A stretch of 64,000 nt of DNA from Anaerolineales bacterium (GTDB lineage: Bacteria; Chloroflexota; Anaerolineae; Aggregatilineales; UBA2796), in the NCBI GenBank assembly GCA_015075625.1, contig JABTTZ010000001.1, positions 868,001-932,000 of the forward strand, in the 5' to 3' direction. The notes under the pieces were generated by a model, which was not told the DNA's origin, ran no database searches, and was given only the letters and a program-made list of their open reading frames with translations. Of this stretch, positions 63,973 through 64,000 are shown piece by piece. Position 1 is the first letter of the stretch; the number at the start of each line of letters is the position of its first letter. The position numbers and the translations under genes were made by a program.

Positions 63973-64000
63973 ATGGCACAACGAACCAGACGGCGGCGGC
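63973..64000 (+). CDS. Start of a gene cut by the window edge
   Basis: ATG at 63973 with GAGGGGTTG about 10 bp upstream. The nine visible codons give MAQRTRRRR, a strongly basic start as seen in ribosomal, histone-like or DNA-binding proteins, or before an N-terminal disordered tail. The frame is too short to name. Confidence 0.5.

Overview
The window is GC-rich, gene-dense bacterial chromosome. The gene content (Tad secretion genes, NarL-type kinases, a cyclase-ATPase-TPR giant protein, a DevR-type Cas7, FtsW next to a PBP-like protein) suggests Chloroflexota, perhaps Anaerolineae. That is an inference; the 16S gene in the window could settle it.

Layout. 0-8.5 kb (housekeeping and envelope): end of a small membrane protein gene, fpg, secG, an extracellular solute-binding protein, ftsW/rodA-like, a PBP-like protein that has lost its active-site motifs, an FGE-fold protein and an FHA protein. 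8.5-19.7 kb: a complete type I CRISPR-Cas locus on the minus strand (WYL regulator, cas3 with helicase before HD, an unknown 92-residue ORF, cas8, a small subunit, cas7, cas5, cas6, cas1, cas2, cas4). Beside cas4 only two or three eroded repeat-like units remain. A perfect palindrome lies just upstream of the WYL gene, and a strong promoter precedes the 92-residue ORF. 19.9-23.1 kb: tRNA-His, a DinB-fold protein, a TIR protein and ccmA-ccmB. 23.2-24.0 kb: a secreted protein. 24.1-26.2 kb: a self-contained 16S-tRNA-Ile unit with promoter, boxA-like site, processing stem and terminator, without 23S or 5S. 26.3-33.7 kb: a sensor kinase, tRNA-Val, and a four-gene run of a 1,333-residue cyclase/ATPase/TPR protein, a class I glutamine amidotransferase, an ECF sigma factor and a 93-residue protein. 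33.7-34.4 kb: a decayed IS200/IS605-type tnpB. 34.5-36.6 kb: metG with an attenuator-like leader. 36.6-39.5 kb: a nucleotidyltransferase-like protein, the hibernation factor hpf and comF. 39.6-47.6 kb: Tad/Flp secretion genes (tadC, tadB, tadA, cpaE-like, cpaB-like) followed upstream by a kinase and response regulator. 48.1-54.6 kb: a SlyD-like FKBP, maf, a 2-hydroxyacid dehydrogenase, metH and a second DinB-fold protein. 54.9-56.7 kb: yceD and the primary sigma factor. 56.9-58.6 kb: a GH20 hexosaminidase gene with two compensating frameshifts. 58.8-63.7 kb: a GT87-like membrane protein, a polyprenyl glycosylphosphotransferase, a His-rich membrane/HhH protein and mdh. The start of another gene runs off the right edge.

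How they work together. The Cas genes would form a full adaptation plus interference set under a likely autoregulated WYL protein. The Tad genes would power a type IV-like pilus or secretion machine, with a two-component pair next to them. metG and metH both serve methionine use. The gaps hold several families of short palindromic and inverted repeats, including a ~155-bp repeat in two copies 7 kb apart. The strongest leads are the CRISPR locus (reversed Cas3, unknown small ORF, eroded array, palindrome), the stand-alone 16S unit with its complementary flanks, the tnpB relic broken by an exact 8-bp duplication, and the active-site-less PBP.
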